Of a stretch of 6,155 bases of DNA, positions 5,482-6,155 are shown piece by piece (position 1 is the stretch's first letter; every line of letters starts with the position of its first letter). The stretch covers positions 1 to 6,155 of the forward strand of contig FR878797.1 in NCBI GenBank assembly GCA_000434395.1, in the 5' to 3' direction. The DNA comes from Clostridium sp. CAG:568. Its GTDB lineage: Bacteria > Bacillota_I > Bacilli_A > RFN20 > CAG-288. Made by a program: the position numbers and the translations under genes. Under the pieces are notes generated by a model, which saw only the letters and a program-made list of their open reading frames with translations, was not told the origin of the DNA and did no database searches.

Positions 5482-5669
5482 TATCTTTTACTCGTTAGTG
5501 CAACTATAGTCTCAACATGTGTTGTCGACACATGAGAAACATGTCAACCATTACAGGGTAGGTTATGGAAGGAACATATCAACCGTATGCGTTTTCCGAC
5601 AGGTCTACCTGAAATTCAAAACAACATCCCTAGTAATTGGAGACTAATGGGATTGAGCCACTAAAAACT
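5482..5669. other. Gene-free stretch with a short palindrome
   Basis: No convincing gene on either strand; all frames are short. CATGTGT (5516-5522) and ACACATG (5528-5534) form an inverted repeat around TGTCG, with the 8-bp palindrome TGTCGACA inside it (5523-5530) and AACATGT repeated at 5514 and 5539. This could be a protein binding site or a scar of recombination; nothing decides between these. Confidence 0.3.
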
Positions 5670-5895
5670 CTACTTGATTTCCCAACGGCCTGATTTTCCA
5701 CTTCCGACATAGCGGATGGACTTAGCCTGGTTCATATTCCTTTGGATGATTATTGAGAGAAACGCCGAAGTGCTCCGAAATCTCTTTCCTTGTGATTTTT
5801 TCGTTAGTCTTCATGAGCTTTTTGAGCTCTTCTTCGCTGAAGGAAAGATGAGTGCCATTGAGTGATAAACGTCTCATTGCATTGCTTTCCAGCAT
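5670..5895 (-). pseudogene. Frameshifted winged-helix tail, copy B
   Basis: From ATG 5895 the minus strand encodes 57 residues (stop at 5722-5724) including SLNGTHLSFSEEELKKLMKT, ITRKEISEHFGVS and then NNHPKEYEPG. Moving by one base near CCAAAGG continues the fold as RNMNQAKSIRYVGSGKSGRW then EIK and a TAG at 5670-5672. Joined, they give a full wHTH of about 74 residues ending in the G-x-W-E-I-K signature of AlbA_2-type C-termini, with about 14 residues between GVS and IRYVGS, as expected. The 226-nt span is one base more than a whole number of codons, fitting a single-base indel. No ribosome binding site is seen. It starts 67 nt after the stop of the edge gene at 5963, in the same orientation. 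The N-terminal catalytic or ATP-binding part is absent. Confidence 0.6.
5761..5856. repeat. 96-bp dispersed direct repeat, copy B
   Basis: Partner of 3741-3836, about 82% identical without gaps and in the same orientation. It lies inside the frameshifted wHTH tail and encodes its first two helices. The copies are about 2.0 kb apart and enclose the fic gene. Confidence 0.85.
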
Positions 5896-5962
5896 TTGTC
5901 ATATGTAGTTAGCTTCAGTCTTTACTACGTCAATGTCCATCAATCATTTTGCATATCAGTTT

Positions 5963-6155
5963 TTACTCCTTAACTGACCAATAGCCATTCTTAAGGGATC
6001 CGATTCTTTCTATGAGCCCCAGTTCTTTTAGCTTTTTGAGATTTCTATTGACGCCGGATTCAGACAAACCCGTGATAGCCATTAGCCTGACAGTTTTCAC
6101 GTTAGGATTGTCCCTCATGGTTTCAATAATCTTCTTTTGGCTATCGTTGATGTTT
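5963..6155 (-). CDS. C-terminal end of a winged-helix protein, probably AlbA_2-type regulator (partial)
   Basis: The minus strand holds an open frame entering from the right edge and stopping at 5963-5965. Its 63 visible residues form a whole winged HTH: NINDSQKKIIETMRDNPNVK, then VRLMAITGLSESGVNRNLKK with the recognition helix, LKELGLIERIGSLKNG and YWSVKE. The closing 'G-L-I-E-R-I-G-S-x-K-x-G-Y-W-x-V' is the usual end of AlbA_2 (Schlafen-type) ATP-binding transcriptional regulators; some Fic proteins also end in a winged helix. The start and any enzymatic domain lie beyond 6155. Unlike the neighbouring tails, this part shows no frameshift, so the gene may be intact. GC is higher than in the left half of the window. 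Confidence 0.75.
   Translation of the reverse strand, partial: NINDSQKKIIETMRDNPNVKTVRLMAITGLSESGVNRNLKKLKELGLIERIGSLKNGYWSVKE

Noticed and set aside
3741..5856. Transposon or insertion sequence bounded by the 96-bp direct repeats
   Set aside because: The repeats are 82% identical coding fragments without terminal inverted repeats, and no transposase or integrase is present between them.

Overview
The window looks like part of the chromosome of an AT-rich, Gram-positive-type bacterium (low-GC Bacillota, perhaps a gut Bacilli/Erysipelotrichia lineage). The reasons are strong AAGGAGG-type ribosome binding sites, sigma-A-like promoters, U-tailed hairpin terminators, TGG for every tryptophan with TGA read as stop, and a BusR-type regulator, a family best known from Gram-positive bacteria that use c-di-AMP. 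The genus cannot be named from this stretch.

Left half (1-3085), ordinary and well kept. A membrane protein with a large extracytoplasmic domain (39-1214, minus) is transcribed divergently from a GntR-HTH plus RCK_C regulator resembling the c-di-AMP-responsive BusR (1600-2250, plus). The 385-bp AT-rich space between them carries a promoter on each strand and several inverted repeats that could be operators. The regulator ends in a clear terminator (2269-2300). A CvpA-like integral membrane protein follows on the same strand with its own ribosome binding site (2345-3085). All three fit envelope or osmotic homeostasis, but the osmolyte transporter BusAB is not in the window.

Right half (3086-6155), a gene graveyard around one intact gene. 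The intact gene is a Fic/Fido-fold protein (4223-5161, plus) with a good promoter and Shine-Dalgarno site. Its Fic motif has Gln where the catalytic His normally stands, while an inhibitory-helix-like Glu is kept. On the minus strand, on both sides of it, lie tails of winged-helix (wHTH) proteins of the kind that close AlbA_2 (Schlafen-type) ATP-binding regulators: 3875-4117, a broken one at about 3660-3845, a frameshifted one at 5670-5895, and one running off the right edge (5963-6155). The two broken tails share a gap-free 96-bp block at about 82% identity (79/96), and each lies just downstream of a better preserved tail, so the same two-part module appears twice. A frameshifted minus-strand gene remnant (3129-3490), a 5 x 12-bp tandem repeat (3546-3605) and an interrupted frame after fic (5140-5481) fill most of the rest.

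No complete new system is visible. The right half is best read as a turnover hotspot for accessory Fic and AlbA_2/wHTH genes.
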